Assembly: GCA_023247575.1 (NCBI GenBank)
Contig: JAHFGE010000075.1
Span: forward strand, 1-7,418
Source of the DNA: Candidatus Omnitrophota bacterium
Lineage (GTDB): Bacteria > Omnitrophota > Gorgyraeia > Zapsychrales > Fredricksoniimonadaceae
Length of the DNA stretch: 7,418 bases
Direction: 5' to 3'
Shown here: piece after piece, positions 6,520-7,418 of the stretch
How positions within the stretch are numbered: the stretch's first letter is position 1
Layout: every line of letters starts with the position of its first letter
Translations under genes and position numbers: made by a program
Notes under the pieces: model-generated
What the model was told of the DNA's origin: nothing
Databases searched by the model: none
Seen by the model: the letters and a program-made list of their open reading frames with translations, nothing else

Positions 6520-6578
6520 GAAGCTGATCCCCTGATATAAAGACTCCAGAGTTATAATCGTTGGGGATACCGGAGGCT
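6519..6578. other. Short non-coding spacer behind the DUF5615 gene
   Basis: About 60 bases between the DUF5615 stop and the orphan tail. No gene, promoter or T-tracted terminator is clear. An imperfect inverted repeat pairs GATCCCC near 6525 with GGGGAT near 6563. One minus-strand frame could extend the tail upstream with a single-base shift, which would fit an old frameshift, but I cannot show it. Confidence 0.35.
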
Positions 6579-6911
6579 TTAGAACAAAACCAGAATCCCT
6601 CTGTCCTTGTCCTGTTCAAACAGTTTAATGTCTGAGACGTTTTCTCTTAAGATTGATTCAATCAAGATTGTGGAACAATTTTCTTTTCTTATCCAAATCA
6701 ATTTAGGTGGGGACCCAAACATTTCAATATAATCACTGAAATCAGAGTCTTTGGAAATAACGATAAACTGATTTTGGCGAGCAAACTCCCAGACCTGGCT
6801 ATCGGAAGCCTTAGCAAGCCCGACATCCCCAACGTGTTTTGAGCCAACAAATAGTTTAGAAAGTTTTGTGACCAAATGCGGCGAAAGATTTTGATCAAAT
6901 AAAAGTTTCAC
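6579..6911 (-). CDS. DUF5615 / PIN-like (Mut7-C-type) protein, predicted toxin
   Basis: A 110-residue protein with the layout of the DUF5615 family of PIN-like predicted nucleases. The N-terminal strand MKLLFDQNLSPHL carries the first conserved acid (Asp6), followed by HVGDVGLAKASDSQVWEFAR (27-46), then VISKDSDFSDY (51-61) with clustered Asp residues, then a strand LIWIRKENCS (75-84). The family is linked by comparative genomics to DUF433 proteins in a two-gene toxin-antitoxin arrangement, as here; RNA cleavage is predicted rather than shown. The start is GTG at 6911, overlapping the DUF433 stop by 4 bases (GTGA). It has no ribosome binding site of its own, so translation is probably coupled to the partner. 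Length and motifs look complete. Confidence 0.88.
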   Translation of the reverse strand: MKLLFDQNLSPHLVTKLSKLFVGSKHVGDVGLAKASDSQVWEFARQNQFIVISKDSDFSDYIEMFGSPPKLIWIRKENCSTILIESILRENVSDIKLFEQDKDRGILVLF

Positions 6912-7135
6912 TTGGAATAGATAATCATCTGGTGTTTTTCACGATCGGCAGCATAGGCAAGGGCCGCCTGAATATCTTCTGCAGTCAGATAAGGAAAATC
7001 CTTCAAAATATCTTCTTTAGTCATACCTGAAGCCAAGTAATCAAGGACATCATAAACTGTAATTCTCATCCCCCGTATGCAGGGTTTCCCCCCACGCTGA
7101 TTAGGGTCAAGTGTAATAATACCTTTATACGTCAT
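6908..7135 (-). CDS. DUF433 family protein, predicted antitoxin
   Basis: A 75-residue protein with the full DUF433 pattern: ITLDPNQRGGKPCIRGMRI (7-25), then VYDVLDYLASGMTKEDIL (27-44), DFPYLTAEDIQAALAYA (46-62). This is a small winged-helix-like domain predicted to bind DNA and act as antitoxin to DUF5615 proteins, one of which follows with a 4-base overlap. A GTG farther upstream (7163-7165) would add ten residues, but the ATG at 7135 has an excellent GGAGGT site seven bases away and begins at the family's usual N-terminus, so I use it. The promoter at 7156-7183 gives a leader of only about 14 bases. Autorepression by the encoded protein would be usual for such modules, but no operator is identified. 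Confidence 0.9.
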   Translation of the reverse strand: MTYKGIITLDPNQRGGKPCIRGMRITVYDVLDYLASGMTKEDILKDFPYLTAEDIQAALAYAADREKHQMIIYSK

Positions 7136-7142
7136 TAGGGTT

Positions 7143-7148
7143 ACCTCC
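7143..7148 (-). promoter_or_regulatory. Ribosome binding site deciding the DUF433 start
   Basis: GGAGGT on the minus strand, seven bases before the ATG at 7135. It rules out the upstream GTG, which lies 5' of this site. Confidence 0.85.
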
Positions 7149-7155
7149 GGAGATA

Positions 7156-7183
7156 AGTATAGCACGCTCTATCCCACCGTCAA
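7156..7183 (-). promoter_or_regulatory. Promoter of the DUF433-DUF5615 pair
   Basis: TTGACG (7178-7183), a 16-base spacer, then TATACT (7156-7161) with TGC directly before it, which makes an extended -10. Transcription should begin near 7149. The -35 box lies inside the last codons of the upstream gene, whose stop is at 7169-7171, so the module carries its own promoter into a position with almost no spacer. Confidence 0.72.
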
Positions 7184-7417
7184 TCTTTCTTGCCCTTCAT
7201 CTTTAATGCCCAAAAACTGATGTAAATTAGTCATCGGTGTAATATTGATAATCACCGGTGTGAACCCAGGGACGTTTTGCAATTGTTGTAACATAGCAGG
7301 ATTGATGTTAAACTTAATTCCATCTTTGTCATCCCCGAATGCTTTTGTCGGGAATCCAGTTTTAATTTCCAAAGGCGTTTTATTGGCGGTCAAGTCGATA
7401 CCGCCTTTCTCCCCCGT
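7169..7417 (-). CDS. C-terminal end of a gene running off the right edge, with GGIDL/PVIINI tail
   Basis: The frame is open to the window edge, so the 82 residues seen are the end of a protein whose body is outside. A TTG inside the GGIDL motif could be mistaken for a start but has no ribosome binding site and sits within conserved sequence. The tail runs GGIDLTANKTPLEIK, a linker, IKFNINPAM, LQQLQNVPGFTPVIINI, TPM, FLGIK, then a short variable end. From memory this module closes many large hypothetical proteins of Omnitrophota; its function is unknown to me. A conserved C-terminal block shared by different proteins could be a sorting or anchoring signal, but nothing here proves it. The linker residues between LEIK and IKFN are coded by a palindromic repeat (7327-7359). 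Stop TAG at 7169-7171. Confidence 0.75.
   Translation of the reverse strand, partial: TGEKGGIDLTANKTPLEIKTGFPTKAFGDDKDGIKFNINPAMLQQLQNVPGFTPVIINITPMTNLHQFLGIKDEGQERLTVG
7327..7359. repeat. REP-like palindrome inside the right-edge tail copy
   Basis: The core CCCGA (7334-7338) pairs with TCGGG (7348-7352), with further AT/AT pairing outside one mismatch. The flanks (TGTCATCCCC on one side, GGAATCCAG on the other) match a palindrome type I know as common and dispersed in bacterial genomes. It is translated as part of the linker FPTKAFGDDKD and sits at the same point where the other tail copy carries a different palindrome. Confidence 0.65.
7387..7406. repeat. 20-base direct repeat coding for GGIDLT (right copy)
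   Basis: Identical to 6500-6519 in the same orientation; see that entry. Homology with the other copy continues leftward through the tail to about 7200. Confidence 0.85.
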
Positions 7418-7418
7418 C

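Noticed and set aside
6698..6898. Alternate minus-strand frame inside the DUF5615 gene
   Set aside because: It is an out-of-frame reading of a gene with clear family motifs and has no ribosome binding site.
7136..7165. GTG start adding ten residues to the DUF433 protein
   Set aside because: It lies upstream of the GGAGGT site and overlaps the inferred -10 box, so it would not be on the transcript.

Overview
All genes in this window are on the minus strand, so it is best read from right to left. The composition is moderate in GC, and the core genes are clearly bacterial. The best clue to the host is a C-terminal module seen twice at the right end. It runs GGIDLT...K(T/S)xLEIK...NPAM...LQQLQN(V/A)PGF(T/V)PVIINITPM...FLGIK. 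From memory this tail is typical of large predicted proteins of Candidatus Omnitrophota (OP3). The assignment is an inference and was not checked by any search.

Right, accessory part (about 5520-7418). The 3' end of a gene that enters from the right edge (7169-7417) carries one copy of the tail. Next comes a compact toxin-antitoxin-like pair: a DUF433 protein (6908-7135) and a DUF5615/PIN-like protein (6579-6911). They overlap by 4 bases and appear to have their own promoter, partly inside the end of the upstream gene. A second tail copy follows (6198-6518), with no gene body in front of it and with several palindromic insertions that keep the reading frame. Then come an AbiEii/DUF6036-like nucleotidyltransferase (5675-6184) and an overlapping 57-residue gene of unknown function (5524-5697).

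Left, housekeeping part (1-5501). A perfect-consensus sigma-70-type promoter (TTGACA, 17 bases, TATAAT) precedes a tightly packed run: hisC-like aminotransferase, aroF (DAHP synthase with an N-terminal ferredoxin-like domain), tyrA (prephenate dehydrogenase) and cmk (cytidylate kinase). These genes overlap or lie within a few bases of each other. A palindromic AT-rich element of about 120 bases with heptamer-repeat arms then separates cmk from lepA (elongation factor 4), which runs off the left edge without its last few dozen residues.

The aromatic genes fit one pathway: AroF commits carbon to the shikimate route, TyrA oxidises prephenate, and the HisC-family enzyme can supply the final transamination to tyrosine or phenylalanine (and histidinol phosphate). 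Cmk and LepA are unrelated housekeeping passengers. The resemblance is to the known hisC-tyrA-aroA-cmk-rpsA 'supraoperon', but without aroA (EPSP synthase) or rpsA here. No tRNA, rRNA, CRISPR array or transposase was seen. The most interesting material is the pair of tail copies with different palindromes built into their coding sequence, with a toxin-antitoxin module between them.
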